NCBI RefSeq assembly: GCF_020991365.1
Contig: NZ_JAJLRA010000006.1
Location: forward strand, 124,001 to 188,000
Length of the DNA: 64,000 nucleotides
Reading direction: 5' to 3'
DNA from: Streptacidiphilus sp. ASG 303
GTDB lineage: Bacteria > Actinomycetota > Actinomycetes > Streptomycetales > Streptomycetaceae
Shown here: positions 52,419-64,000 of the stretch, in pieces
Layout: every line of letters begins with the position of its first letter
Position numbering within the stretch: the first letter of the stretch is position 1
Translations under genes and position numbers: made by a program
The notes under the pieces: model-generated
Told to the model about the DNA's origin: nothing
The model's input: the letters and a program-made list of their open reading frames with translations, nothing else
Database searches by the model: none

Positions 52419-53744
52419 GTGCGTGAGTACCTGCTGACGCTGTTCACCACCGCCGCGGTCACCTACCTGCTGACCGCGCCGGTGCGGAAGTTCGCCATCC
52501 TCGCGGGCGCGATGCCGGCGGTGCGCGCCCGCGACGTGCACCGCGAGCCGACGCCCCGCCTGGGCGGCATCGCCATGTTCGGCGGTCTCTGCGCGGGCCT
52601 GCTGACCGCCTCCCACCTCACCCACCTGACGTTCGTCTTCGACAACGGCAGCGACGTGAAGGCGCTGCTCTCCGGCGCCGGGATCATGTGGGTGCTGGGC
52701 GTGCTGGACGACAAGTGGGGCGTGGACGCCCTGGTGAAGATGGGCGGCCAGATGGTGGCCGCGGGCGTCATGGTCTGGCAGGGCCTCACCGTGATCTCCA
52801 TCCCGGTCCCCGGTGTGGGCTCGGTGGCGGTCACGCCCATGCAGGGCACCCTGATCTCGGTGCTCCTGGTCGTCGTCATGGTCAACGCGGTGAACTTCAT
52901 CGACGGCCTGGACGGCCTGGCTGCCGGCATGGTCTGCATCGCCGCGATGGCGTTCTTCCTGTACTCCTACCGCCTCTGGTACGGCTACGGCGTCGAGGAC
53001 GCCGCGCCCGCCGCGCTGTTCAGCGCCGTGCTGATCGGCATGTGCCTGGGCTTCCTGCCGCACAACCTGCACCCGGCCCGGATCTTCATGGGCGACTCCG
53101 GGTCCATGCTGCTGGGCCTGATGCTGGCGGTGGCGTCCATCTCCATCACCGGCCGGGTCAACCCCGACGTGGTGATCGAGGAGGCCGGCTCGCAGCGCGA
53201 GGCGATCCACGCCCTGGTGCCGATCTACATCCCGCTGCTGCTGCCGCTCACCGTGATCGCGCTGCCGCTGGCCGACCTGCTGCTGGCCGTGGTCCGGCGC
53301 ACCTGGGCGGGCAAGTCGCCGTTCGCCGCGGACAAGCAGCACCTGCACCACCGGCTGCTGGAGATCGGGCACTCGCACAGCCGCGCGGTGCTCATCATGT
53401 ACTTCTGGGCGGCACTCTTCGCCTTCTCGACGGTCGCCTTCTCGGTGACCGACACCGGGCGCGTGGTGGTGCTGATCGGCGCCGGGCTCTGCCTGCTGGG
53501 CATCGTCGTGCTGCTCATGCCGCGCTTCCGGCCGCGGGCGCCGAAGGCGCTCCAGCCGATGGTGCCGCCGCGCTTCCGCGACGCGGAGGAGGAGGCCGCC
53601 CCCGCTCCCGGCGCCGCTCCCGCCGGGGCCGCCGGCCGCTTCTCCGCGGAGGACGAGGAGCTGCTGCACCGCCTCGGCTCCACCGCCGCCGGCTCGGCCG
53701 GCCCCGGCGGCGGTGCGGGCCGCACCGGCGGTACACAGGGGTGA
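52419..53744 (+). CDS. WecA/MraY-like glycosyl-1-phosphate transferase
   Basis: A 441-aa polytopic membrane protein. VREYLLTLFTTAAVTYLLTA opens the first helix, with further helices throughout. The catalytic motifs are GVLDDKWG, NFIDGLDGLAAG, RIFMGDSGSMLLG and the HIHH-like DKQHLHHRLLEIGHS. It transfers a sugar-1-phosphate (often GlcNAc-1-P) to undecaprenyl phosphate for wall glycopolymer synthesis, which fits the LCP ligase encoded 6 kb upstream. The tail is Pro/Ala-rich. GTG 52419 is preceded by GAGGTGGGAGG. It ends 246 nt before atpI. Confidence 0.9.
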   Translation: MREYLLTLFTTAAVTYLLTAPVRKFAILAGAMPAVRARDVHREPTPRLGGIAMFGGLCAGLLTASHLTHLTFVFDNGSDVKALLSGAGIMWVLGVLDDKWGVDALVKMGGQMVAAGVMVWQGLTVISIPVPGVGSVAVTPMQGTLISVLLVVVMVNAVNFIDGLDGLAAGMVCIAAMAFFLYSYRLWYGYGVEDAAPAALFSAVLIGMCLGFLPHNLHPARIFMGDSGSMLLGLMLAVASISITGRVNPDVVIEEAGSQREAIHALVPIYIPLLLPLTVIALPLADLLLAVVRRTWAGKSPFAADKQHLHHRLLEIGHSHSRAVLIMYFWAALFAFSTVAFSVTDTGRVVVLIGAGLCLLGIVVLLMPRFRPRAPKALQPMVPPRFRDAEEEAAPAPGAAPAGAAGRFSAEDEELLHRLGSTAAGSAGPGGGAGRTGGTQG

Positions 53745-53795
53745 CCGCCGCTGCTCCGTGCGGCCTCACCCGATCGGCGGCACCGATGGGCCGAC

Positions 53796-53815
53796 GGTGT
53801 GACAGGTAGCACACC
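53796..53815. promoter_or_regulatory. Palindrome in the atp operon upstream region
   Basis: GGTGTG-N8-CACACC lies in the least GC-rich stretch of the window (about 53796-53870), about 195 nt before atpI. TAGTTTGTGATACC downstream of it provides -10-like sequences. This is the likely promoter/operator region of the ATP synthase operon. Confidence 0.4.
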
Positions 53816-53990
53816 AACATGGTAAAGCTCGCATCAAATAGTTTGTGATACCGTTCACGAGTACCGGGAGCCGGCCGAAAGACCTAGGAGAGGGTCGACA
53901 GGCCCGCTCGTCCCTTCCCCCCGGTCCGGATCGATGCCTTCACCACAGCCCGTCCCCCCGTACGTCCGACATGCCGCCGGAGCTGCCGAC

Positions 53991-54431
53991 ATGCCGTCCA
54001 CCGACGCCCGGATCCTCCGTGGCGCCGCAATCCCCACTGCGGTCGCCGGAGTCATCGCCGTTGCGATCGCGACCGCCGTCGTGGGGACCAAGGGGCTGCT
54101 CGGCGCGCTCTTCGGGGTGCTTCTCGTGGTCGGCTTCTTCAGCTTCGGCCAGGTCGCCCTGGACCGCCTGACGCGGAACAACCCGCAGATCTTCATGGCG
54201 GCGGGCCTCATGGTCTACACGACCCAGATCCTGCTGGTCGGCATCGTGCTCGCCGTCTTCAAGGGGACGACCCTCTTCGACACCAAGGTGTTCGCCTTCA
54301 CGCTGCTCGGCTGCGCGCTCATCTGGACCGCCGGCCAGGTGCGGGCCGCCATGAAGGCCAAGATGCTCTACGTGGTCCCCGAGGCGCCCTCCGAACGCGC
54401 CCGGGAGGCCGAGCCCGAACGCCGGTCATGA
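53991..54431 (+). CDS. atpI: ATP synthase operon protein I
   Basis: A 146-aa protein with four hydrophobic helices: PTAVAGVIAVAIATAVVG, LFGVLLVVGFFSFGQVAL, LMVYTTQILLVGIVLAVF and AFTLLGCALIWTAGQVRA. AtpI assists assembly of the c-ring and magnesium/ion handling in other species. ATG 53991 (MPSTDARIL) has GGAG 8 nt upstream and is preferred to ATG 53934. First gene of the atp operon. Confidence 0.88.
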   Translation: MPSTDARILRGAAIPTAVAGVIAVAIATAVVGTKGLLGALFGVLLVVGFFSFGQVALDRLTRNNPQIFMAAGLMVYTTQILLVGIVLAVFKGTTLFDTKVFAFTLLGCALIWTAGQVRAAMKAKMLYVVPEAPSERAREAEPERRS

Positions 54432-54686
54432 CCTCCGCCTTCCCCCTCCCGAGGGAGGGGGGCGGCGCCCGGGCCCACCGGCCGGGCTGCTATCGTCCGG
54501 AACGACACCGGGCACGGGATGCGGCCAGGTCCCTCCGCTCAGCGGACGGATCGCCCCCCGAGCCCGACTCCGGGCCCTTGCTCGACCCGCGATTTCCCCA
54601 TCTAGTCCCAGTGCCGCCCCGTGGCCGCAGGTCACGCCGACACACCGAGGTTGCCGTTCCCATGCGTCACGACGAAGGAGTCCGTG

Positions 54687-55819
<1,133 letters not shown>

Positions 55820-55858
55820 TTCGGCGTCCGGTAGCCCCTTCCGACGAAAGGTCCAGAT

Positions 55859-56410
55859 ATGAACTTCCTGGCTGAAGCCGCGGAGGCGGAGAACCCTCTC
55901 CTCCCCGCGTGGCCGGAGCTCATCATCGGCCTGATCTGCTTCTTCATCGTCTTCGGGTTCCTCGGCAAGAAGCTCCTCCCCAGCATCGAGAAGGTGCTGT
56001 CGGAGCGCCGGGACGCGATCGAGGGCGGCCTCGAGCGGGCCGAGGAGGCGCAGGCCGAGGCCCAGCGCACCCTGGAGCAGTACCGCGCCGAGCTCGCCGA
56101 GGCGCGCCACGAGGCGGCTCGGATCACCGAGCACGCCCGTGAGCAGGGCGCCGCGCTGATCACGGAGATGCGTGAGGAGGGCCAGCGCCAGCGGGACGCC
56201 ATCGTCACCGCCGGCCACGCCCAGATCGAGGCCGACCGCAAGCAGGCCACCGCCGTGCTCCGGCACGACGTGGGCGCGCTCGCGACCGAGCTGGCCTCCC
56301 GCATCGTCGGCGAGTCCCTCCAGGACTCCGCCCGGCAGAGCGGGATCATCGACCGCTTCCTCGACGAGCTCGAGGCCAAGGCCTCCGTCTCGGAAGGTGC
56401 GGCCAAGTGA
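55859..56410 (+). CDS. atpF: ATP synthase F0 subunit b
   Basis: A 183-aa subunit. An N-terminal membrane helix (WPELIIGLICFFIVFGFLG) is followed by a long Ala/Glu/Arg coiled coil that forms the peripheral stalk. ATG 55859 follows GAAAGGTCC. It overlaps atpH by 4 nt. Confidence 0.95.
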   Translation: MNFLAEAAEAENPLLPAWPELIIGLICFFIVFGFLGKKLLPSIEKVLSERRDAIEGGLERAEEAQAEAQRTLEQYRAELAEARHEAARITEHAREQGAALITEMREEGQRQRDAIVTAGHAQIEADRKQATAVLRHDVGALATELASRIVGESLQDSARQSGIIDRFLDELEAKASVSEGAAK

Positions 56411-57222
56411 TCGGCGCCAGCCGTGGGGCCCTCGCCGCGGGGCGGGAGAACCTCGAGAGCCTGACCGACTCCACCGCGGTGGACGCCGTCAGGCTCGGTG
56501 AGGAGCTCTCCGCCGTCACCGCGCTGCTCGACCGCGAGGTGTCGCTGCGCCGGGTCCTCACCGACCCGGCGCGGTCCGGGCAGGACAAGGCCGGCCTGGT
56601 CGCCTCGCTGCTGGCCGGGCAGGTCTCCGGCGAGACCGTCGACCTGGTCTCCGGCCTGGTCCGCTCCCGCTGGTCCGGTTCGCGCGACCTGGTCGACGCC
56701 ACCGAGCAGCTGGCGGCGTACGCCGAGGTCATCGCGGCCGACCGGGCCGGGGCGCTGGACGACGTCGAGGACGAGCTGTTCCGGTTCGGCCGCGTCGTCG
56801 CGGGCTCCCCGGAGCTGCGGTCCGCGCTGAGCGAGCCCAAGGCCGGCACCGCCGCCAAGGCGGAGCTGGTGCGCTCGCTGCTCGGCGGCCGCGCCAACCC
56901 GGCCACCGTGCGCCTGGTCGTCTCGCTCGTCTCGCACCCGCGTGGACGTAGCCTGGACCAGGGGCTGGAGTCCTACTCCAGGCTCGCCGCCTCCCGTCGC
57001 GGCCGTGTGGTGGCCCTGGTCACCACCGCGGTGCCGCTGTCGGACGGGCAGCGTCAGCGCCTCGCCGGCGCCCTGGGCCGGCTCTACGGCCGCCAGGTGC
57101 ACCTGAACATCGACATCGACCCCGAGGTCCTCGGCGGTGTGAAGGTGCAGATCGGCGACGAGATCATCGACGGCACCGTGGCCAGCCGCCTGGAAGGCGC
57201 CCGGCAGGGCCTCGAGGGCTGA
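56407..57222 (+). CDS. atpH: ATP synthase F1 subunit delta
   Basis: A 271-aa delta subunit, longer than the 180 aa of E. coli, as is usual in actinobacteria. The C-terminal signature is [20 protein letters not shown] and [20 protein letters not shown]. It links the stator stalk to the top of F1. It starts within the atpF stop (GTGA). A 143-nt gap precedes atpA. Confidence 0.95.
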   Translation: MIGASRGALAAGRENLESLTDSTAVDAVRLGEELSAVTALLDREVSLRRVLTDPARSGQDKAGLVASLLAGQVSGETVDLVSGLVRSRWSGSRDLVDATEQLAAYAEVIAADRAGALDDVEDELFRFGRVVAGSPELRSALSEPKAGTAAKAELVRSLLGGRANPATVRLVVSLVSHPRGRSLDQGLESYSRLAASRRGRVVALVTTAVPLSDGQRQRLAGALGRLYGRQVHLNIDIDPEVLGGVKVQIGDEIIDGTVASRLEGARQGLEG

Positions 57223-57365
57223 CGCCCCGGGCCCGGAAGCAGCATCCGACCCTCGGTCGGGACAACGTACGGCCGGTTCCACGAACCACACCGGCCGAGG
57301 ATCGAATACTTGCGGCCCTCCAAGGGCGGGCCGAGGATCGCAACCTAGGAGAGCAGGGAACCCAG

Positions 57366-58940
57366 ATGGCGGAGCTCACGATCCGGCCGGAGGAGATCCG
57401 GGACGCGCTGGCGAACTTCGTCCAGTCGTACCAGCCGGACGCCGCCTCGCGCGAAGAGGTCGGCACGGTCAGCGAGGCGATGGACGGCATCGCCAAGGTC
57501 CAGGGCCTTCCCTCGGCCATGGCCAACGAGCTGCTGAAGTTCGAGGACGGCACCCTCGGCCTCGCGCTGAACCTCGAGGACCGCGAGATCGGCGTCGTCG
57601 TCCTCGGCGACTTCAGCGGCATCGAGGAGGGCCAGACGGTCCGCCGTACCGGCGAGGTGCTGTCGGTTCCCGTGGGCGAGGGCTACCTCGGCCGCGTGGT
57701 CGACCCGCTGGGCAACCCGATCGACGGCCTCGGCGCGATCGAGTCCACGGGCCGCCGCGCCCTGGAGCTGCAGGCCCCCGGCGTCATGGTCCGCAAGTCG
57801 GTCCACGAGCCGATGCAGACCGGCATCAAGGCCATCGACGCGATGACCCCGATCGGCCGCGGCCAGCGCCAGCTGATCATCGGCGACCGCCAGACCGGCA
57901 AGACCGCGGTGGCGATCGACACCATCATCAACCAGCGCGACAACTGGCGCTCGGGCGACCCGAAGAAGCAGGTCCGCTGCATCTACGTCGCCATCGGCCA
58001 GAAGGGCTCCACCATCGCGTCCGTGCGCGGCGCGCTGGAGGAGGCCGGCGCCCTGGAGTACACCACCATCGTCGCCGCCCCGGCGTCGGACCCGGCGGGC
58101 TTCAAGTACCTGGCCCCCTACACCGGCTCCGCCATCGGCCAGGAGTGGATGTACGACGGCAAGCACGTCCTGATCGTCTTCGACGACCTGTCGAAGCAGG
58201 CCGAGGCCTACCGCTCCGTCTCCCTGCTGCTCCGCCGCCCGCCGGGCCGCGAGGCCTACCCGGGTGACGTCTTCTACCTGCACTCCCGCCTGCTGGAGCG
58301 CTGCGCCAAGCTCTCCGACGAGCTGGGCGCGGGTTCGATGACCGGCCTGCCGATCATCGAGACCAAGGCCAACGACGTGTCGGCGTACATCCCGACCAAC
58401 GTCATCTCCATCACCGACGGCCAGTGCTTCCTGGAGTCCGACCTGTTCAACGCCGGCATCCGCCCGGCCGTGAACGTCGGCATCTCGGTCTCGCGCGTCG
58501 GCGGCTCCGCCCAGATCAAGGCCATGAAGTCGGTCGCCGGCCGTCTGCGCCTGGACCTGGCCCAGTACCGCGAGCTCGAGGCGTTCGCCGCCTTCGGCTC
58601 CGACCTGGACCCGGCCTCCAAGGCCCAGCTGGAGCGCGGCGCCCGCATGGTCGAGCTGCTGAAGCAGGGCCAGTACGCGCCGTTCCCGGTCGAGGAGCAG
58701 GTCGTCTCCATCTGGGCCGGCACCACCGGCAAGCTGGACGACGTCCCGGTCGCCGACATCCGCCGCTTCGAGCGCGAGTTCCTCGACAACCTGCGGGTGG
58801 AGCACAAGCAGCTCCTCTCCGGCATCGTCGAGACCGGCAAGCTCGAGGACGGCACCATCGACGCGCTGACCGCCGCGATCGCTTCCTTCAAGCAGGGCTT
58901 CGAGACCTCCGAGGGCAAGCTGCTCGGCGAGTCGGCCTGA
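57366..58940 (+). CDS. atpA: ATP synthase F1 subunit alpha
   Basis: A 524-aa nucleotide-binding, non-catalytic subunit. The P-loop is [15 protein letters not shown], and SISDG-like [18 protein letters not shown] plus [17 protein letters not shown] are alpha signatures. ATG 57366 follows AGGAGAGCAGGG. It forms the hexamer with beta. Confidence 0.97.
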   Translation: MAELTIRPEEIRDALANFVQSYQPDAASREEVGTVSEAMDGIAKVQGLPSAMANELLKFEDGTLGLALNLEDREIGVVVLGDFSGIEEGQTVRRTGEVLSVPVGEGYLGRVVDPLGNPIDGLGAIESTGRRALELQAPGVMVRKSVHEPMQTGIKAIDAMTPIGRGQRQLIIGDRQTGKTAVAIDTIINQRDNWRSGDPKKQVRCIYVAIGQKGSTIASVRGALEEAGALEYTTIVAAPASDPAGFKYLAPYTGSAIGQEWMYDGKHVLIVFDDLSKQAEAYRSVSLLLRRPPGREAYPGDVFYLHSRLLERCAKLSDELGAGSMTGLPIIETKANDVSAYIPTNVISITDGQCFLESDLFNAGIRPAVNVGISVSRVGGSAQIKAMKSVAGRLRLDLAQYRELEAFAAFGSDLDPASKAQLERGARMVELLKQGQYAPFPVEEQVVSIWAGTTGKLDDVPVADIRRFEREFLDNLRVEHKQLLSGIVETGKLEDGTIDALTAAIASFKQGFETSEGKLLGESA

Positions 58941-58967
58941 AGCCGGACGGAAAGGACGTAACGACCC

Positions 58968-61339
<2,372 letters not shown>

Positions 61340-61365
61340 GGCAGCAGGCAGGCAGGTCGTCGTGA

Positions 61366-61408
61366 CGGAGAGGGGCGGGCCCCGGGGCACCGGGCCCGCC
61401 CCTCTCCG
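61366..61408 (+). terminator. Strong hairpin between atpD and atpC
   Basis: A perfect 17-bp stem (61366-61382 with 61392-61408) with a 9-nt loop begins 27 nt after the atpD stop. It has no U-tract. Inside an operon it may end part of the transcripts or protect the upstream mRNA from 3' decay. Confidence 0.65.
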
Positions 61409-61483
61409 CGCACCGGCCCGCCGCCAGGCCGGGTTCCGGCCATCCCCGCCCCTCCCGGTTTCGGCCGGGCGGGACGGGGCCGT

Positions 61484-61489
61484 TATCCT
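61484..61489 (+). promoter_or_regulatory. -10-like box (TATCCT) upstream of atpC
   Basis: TATCCT lies 51 nt before the atpC start and after the hairpin. It could allow atpC to be transcribed on its own. A small GGGACCGCC/GGCGGTCCC stem follows it in the leader. Confidence 0.35.
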
Positions 61490-61539
61490 TACCGGGACCG
61501 CCCGTCCATCCGGCGGTCCCACGATCCGAGGAGCCAACG

Positions 61540-61917
61540 TTGGCTGAGCTGCACGTCGAGCTGGTCGCGGCCGACCGCAAGGTGTGGTCCGGTGCGGCCA
61601 CCATCGTCGTCGCCCGGACCGCGTCCGGTGACATCGGCATCCAGCCGGGCCACACCCCGGTGCTGAGCGTGCTGGAGTCCGGCCCGGTCACCATCCGCCA
61701 GGCGGACGGCGGCACCGTCGTCGCCGCCGTGCACGGCGGCTTCATCTCGTTCGCGGACAACAAGCTGTCGCTGCTCGCCGAGATCGCCGAGCTGGCGGAC
61801 GAGATCGACGTCGCCCGCGCCGAGCGCGCCCTGGAGCGGGCCAAGTCGGACACCGACGCCCACGCCGAGCGCCGGGCCGAGGTCCGACTGGTCGCCGCGT
61901 CCCGCAAGGCCGCCTGA
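61540..61917 (+). CDS. atpC: ATP synthase F1 subunit epsilon
   Basis: A 125-aa subunit. The N-terminal beta domain (AELHVELVAADRKVWSGAAT, then GDIGIQPGHTPVLSVL) is followed by a helical hairpin of the inhibitory type. The start is TTG 61540 behind GAGGAG. It couples rotation to catalysis and can restrain ATP hydrolysis. Its separation from atpD by a hairpin may alter its dose relative to the rest. Confidence 0.94.
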   Translation: MAELHVELVAADRKVWSGAATIVVARTASGDIGIQPGHTPVLSVLESGPVTIRQADGGTVVAAVHGGFISFADNKLSLLAEIAELADEIDVARAERALERAKSDTDAHAERRAEVRLVAASRKAA

Positions 61918-61953
61918 GGCCGCGACGGCGCACGCCGAGAGGCAGAGCTTCAC

Positions 61954-61995
61954 CGGCGGTCCCGGGGCGCTTCGACAGTGACCCCGGGACCGCCG
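61954..61995 (+). terminator. Terminator of the atp operon
   Basis: A perfect 14-bp stem (61954-61967 with 61982-61995) with a 14-nt loop lies 37 nt after atpC. Confidence 0.7.
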
Positions 61996-62074
61996 CACCG
62001 GTTGATAGGGGTGGCGGGTCCGCGGGGCACCCGCCCCGCCCAGCGGAAGTGCGAGCGCGAGGAGGTCGGTGGGC

Positions 62075-62581
62075 ATGGTCCTCGCCCTTGTGGTGTGTGC
62101 GGCGGTCGTCGCGGTGGGCGTCGCCGGCCTGGCGGCCTTCGCGCTGCGCCGCCGGCTCATCCAGCGGGTGGGCGGCACCTTCGACTGCAGCCTGCGCCTG
62201 CGCATGCCCGCCCCCGCGTCCCCGGCCCCCGTGCCGGACCCCGCGCCCGACGGCGAGCCCGCCCCCGCCCCGCCCACCCCCGCCGACGGCAAGGGGTGGG
62301 TCTTCGGCATCGCCCGCTACAGCGGCGACTCCATCGAGTGGTTCCGCGTCTTCTCCTACGCCCCGCGGCCGCGCCGCGTGCTGCCCCGCTCCGAGATCGA
62401 GGTCCTGGGCCGCCGCTACCCGGCCGGCCAGGAGGAGCTCGCCCTCCTCTCCGGCTCCGTCGTGCTGCGCTGCCTGCACCGCGGCGCCCCCCTGGAGCTG
62501 GCCATGAGCGAGGACGCCCTGACCGGTTTCCTGGCCTGGCTCGAGGCCGCCCCGCCCGGACAGCGCGTCAACGTCGCCTGA
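62075..62581 (+). CDS. DUF2550 family membrane-anchored protein
   Basis: A 168-aa protein. One N-terminal helix (VLALVVCAAVVAVGVAGLAA) is followed by GGTFDCSLRLR, a Pro-rich linker, and a beta-rich DUF2550 domain with WVFGIARYSGDSIEWFRVFS and RSEIEVLGRRYPAGQEE. The function is unknown; the family is actinobacterial and lies after atpC in streptomycetes. ATG 62075 is better spaced from GAGGAGGT than GTG 62069. Confidence 0.85.
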   Translation: MVLALVVCAAVVAVGVAGLAAFALRRRLIQRVGGTFDCSLRLRMPAPASPAPVPDPAPDGEPAPAPPTPADGKGWVFGIARYSGDSIEWFRVFSYAPRPRRVLPRSEIEVLGRRYPAGQEELALLSGSVVLRCLHRGAPLELAMSEDALTGFLAWLEAAPPGQRVNVA

Positions 62582-62674
62582 GGCCCGTACCGGCCCGGTG
62601 GGCCCCCGCCGCGACCGGCCCCCCTTGCCTGCCCTCCCCGGCCCGCCCCCGGGCCCGGCCGGCCGGACACGGGC

Positions 62675-62704
62675 CTGACAGCCCGCCGTACCGCTGAGTA
62701 GGCT
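62675..62704 (+). promoter_or_regulatory. Leaderless promoter of the adenosyltransferase gene
   Basis: CTGACA (62675-62680) and TAGGCT (62699-62704) are 18 nt apart, a good sigma-70-type promoter. Only 7 nt separate TAGGCT from ATG 62712, and no ribosome site is present. This is the best-formed leaderless promoter in the window. Confidence 0.6.
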
Positions 62705-62711
62705 GCGCCCC

Positions 62712-63284
62712 ATGGTCAACCTCACCCGGATCTACACCCGCACCGGCGACGACGGCACCACGGCGCTCGGCGACATGAGCCGCACCACCAAGACCGACCC
62801 CCGGCTGGCCGCCTACGCGGACGCCAACGAGGCCAACGCCGCCATCGGCGTCGCCCTGGCCGCCGGCAGCCTCCCCGAGGACGTCGCCGCCGTCCTGGTC
62901 CGGGTGCAGAACGACCTCTTCGACGTCGGCGCCGACCTCGCCACCCCCGTGGTCGAGAACCCGGAGTACCCGCCGCTGCGCGTCCTCCAGACCTACATCG
63001 ACCGGCTGGAGGCCGACTGCGACACCTACCTGGAGCAGCTGGAGAAGCTGCGCAGCTTCATCCTCCCCGGCGGCACCCCCGGCGCCGCCCACCTCCACCT
63101 CGCCTGCACCGTCGTGCGCCGCGCCGAGCGCTCCACGTGGGCCGCGATCGAGGTCCACGGCGACAGCGTCAACCCGCTGACGGCCAAGTACCTCAACCGC
63201 CTCTCCGACCTGCTCTTCATCCTCGCCAGGATCGCCAACAAGGAGCGCGGCGACGTCCTGTGGATCCCCGGCGAGAACCGCTGA
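62712..63284 (+). CDS. Cob(I)yrinic acid a,c-diamide adenosyltransferase (PduO type)
   Basis: A 190-aa enzyme that attaches the adenosyl group to cob(I)alamin, which makes coenzyme B12. PduO-type signatures are TRIYTRTGDDGTTALGDMSR, the DRLEADCDTYLEQLEKLRSF helix, FILPGGTPGAAHLHLA and VVRRAERSTW. It acts in the cytoplasm as a trimer. It has its own leaderless promoter and is followed by a small hairpin (63305-63324) before a convergent gene. Confidence 0.93.
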   Translation: MVNLTRIYTRTGDDGTTALGDMSRTTKTDPRLAAYADANEANAAIGVALAAGSLPEDVAAVLVRVQNDLFDVGADLATPVVENPEYPPLRVLQTYIDRLEADCDTYLEQLEKLRSFILPGGTPGAAHLHLACTVVRRAERSTWAAIEVHGDSVNPLTAKYLNRLSDLLFILARIANKERGDVLWIPGENR

Positions 63285-63371
63285 GGGACACTCCGCCCGG
63301 GGAGCCGCCCGGTGCCCCGGGCGGGTCCCGGCGGCGGGCTCCCCGGCCGTGCCGGGAGCCCGGCCGAGGCC

Positions 63372-63692
63372 TCAGCCGTCCGGCTCCGCCAGCACGCCCC
63401 GCGCCCGGTCGGCCTCCTGCGGCCACACCATCACCCGGGCGCCCTGGGTGGTGTGCACCACCGTGCTGCGGATGCCCGCGCCGTCCAGCCGCCGGGTCAG
63501 CCGCAGCGCCTCCGCCGCGTCGCGGGGCGCGGCGACGCTCACCAGCAGCCCGTACTCGCCGGGCCGCCCCGTCCGCGGCGGCCGCGCCACCAGCGACCTG
63601 CCGCCGCTGAAGGTCCAGCGCAGCAGCAGCACCATCACGCCCAGCACGCCCAGGGCCAGCAGCAGCGCCGGCAGGGGGTCGAGCCCTTCCAC
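63372..63692 (-). CDS. Small membrane-anchored hypothetical protein
   Basis: A 106-aa protein with one N-terminal helix (ALLLALGVLGVMVLLLRWTF) and a soluble part (EYGLLVSVAAPRDAAEALRL, then GIRSTVVHTTQGARVMVWPQ) of alternating beta and helix, like a small SPOR/ACT-type fold. No family assigned. It is convergent with the adenosyltransferase gene and divergent from the dehydrogenase gene at the window end. Confidence 0.65.
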   Translation of the reverse strand: MEGLDPLPALLLALGVLGVMVLLLRWTFSGGRSLVARPPRTGRPGEYGLLVSVAAPRDAAEALRLTRRLDGAGIRSTVVHTTQGARVMVWPQEADRARGVLAEPDG

Positions 63693-63871
63693 CTGAACCC
63701 ACCTCCCGTCCGCACCGGCCGCCCCGTCCGGCGTCGGAACCGGACGGAGATCACACCCTCCATTGTCACCACAGCGCCGCGCCCGGCGTTAGAGTCCCGA
63801 CCGGAGCGGCGCGGCTCGGGCGGTGACCCCTGCCCGTGGGCCGGACGCCGCACGGGACGTGGAGGAGCAGC

Positions 63872-64000
63872 GTGAGCAAGAGGATCGCCGTCGTCGGCGC
63901 CGGCCTGATGGGATCCGGCATCGCCCAGGTGTCCGCGCAGGCCGGGTACGAGGTGGTGCTGAGGGACGTCACCGAGGAGGCGCTGCGGCGCGGCGTGGGC
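63872..64000 (+). CDS. 3-hydroxyacyl-CoA (3-hydroxybutyryl-CoA) dehydrogenase, N-terminal end
   Basis: Only 43 codons are inside the window. RIAVVGAGLMGSGIAQVSAQ is the NAD-binding motif of the 3-hydroxyacyl-CoA dehydrogenase family, followed by AGYEVVLRDVTEEAL. Expected role: NAD-linked oxidation in fatty acid or butyryl-CoA/PHB metabolism. GTG 63872 has a clear GGAGGAG site. Confidence 0.85.
   Translation, partial: MSKRIAVVGAGLMGSGIAQVSAQAGYEVVLRDVTEEALRRGVG

Overview
The window reads as chromosomal core DNA of a very GC-rich actinomycete, almost certainly a member of the Streptomycetaceae. Third codon positions are nearly always G or C, GTG and TTG starts are common, and spurious open frames run for kilobases opposite real genes. 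A conservon operon is present, as are a DUF397 protein and the order argS-lysA-hom-thrC-thrB-rho ... rpmE-prfA-prmC-Sua5-LMW PTP-SHMT-MraY-like-atpIBEFHAGDC. From memory this is the order of the S. coelicolor region from lon to just past the ATP synthase operon. No insertion sequence, prophage or CRISPR array is visible.

Layout. 1-7.5 kb: end of lon, an enoyl-CoA hydratase, a PGRP-type lipoprotein amidase, small orphan genes, ROK and MarR regulators, and a phosphate transporter preceded by a PHO box. 7.8-12.8 kb: a four-gene conservon (sensor kinase, roadblock, DUF742, GTPase) followed by a styrene/indole monooxygenase-like flavoprotein. 13-20.6 kb: a secreted NlpC/P60 hydrolase, a molybdopterin oxidoreductase, a CsbD gene in frame with an upstream TetR gene, an AurF-like diiron oxygenase with a promoter-embedded palindrome, and a Gfo/Idh/MocA dehydrogenase that ends inside a 13-bp tandem repeat. 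20.8-25.5 kb: a hydrolase, a DUF885 metallopeptidase, a PfkB kinase and small regulators.

25.1-29.4 kb is the most unusual part. A divergent XRE regulator faces two paralogous small peptides (71 and 73 aa) with a near-identical leader-like half. They are followed by a PqqD/RRE-like domain fused to an M50-type membrane metalloprotease, and by a secreted protein that contains a stretch resembling the peptides. I propose this as an uncharacterised peptide processing or export system. A DUF397 gene and a tRNA-Arg gene follow.

30-40.6 kb: a single-domain response regulator, argS, the lysine/threonine genes lysA, hom, thrC and thrB, and rho with a long leader carrying a leaderless upstream ORF. 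41-44.8 kb: two tandem secreted trypsin-like proteases with C-terminal FG-GAP/VCBS repeats. 45-53.7 kb: an LCP ligase, rpmE, prfA, prmC, Sua5, a tyrosine phosphatase, an SHMT-like protein lacking several catalytic residues, and a WecA/MraY-like transferase. 54-62 kb: the complete F1Fo ATP synthase operon, with a strong hairpin and a promoter-like site between atpD and atpC. The window ends in a DUF2550 gene, a cobalamin adenosyltransferase, a small membrane protein and the start of a 3-hydroxyacyl-CoA dehydrogenase.

Two themes recur. Several genes have a TAGGCT/TACCCT-like -10 box 5-7 nt before the start codon and look leaderless. GC-rich perfect palindromes, probably terminators, separate most convergent or adjacent units. 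All homology calls come from reading the sequence; no database search was run.
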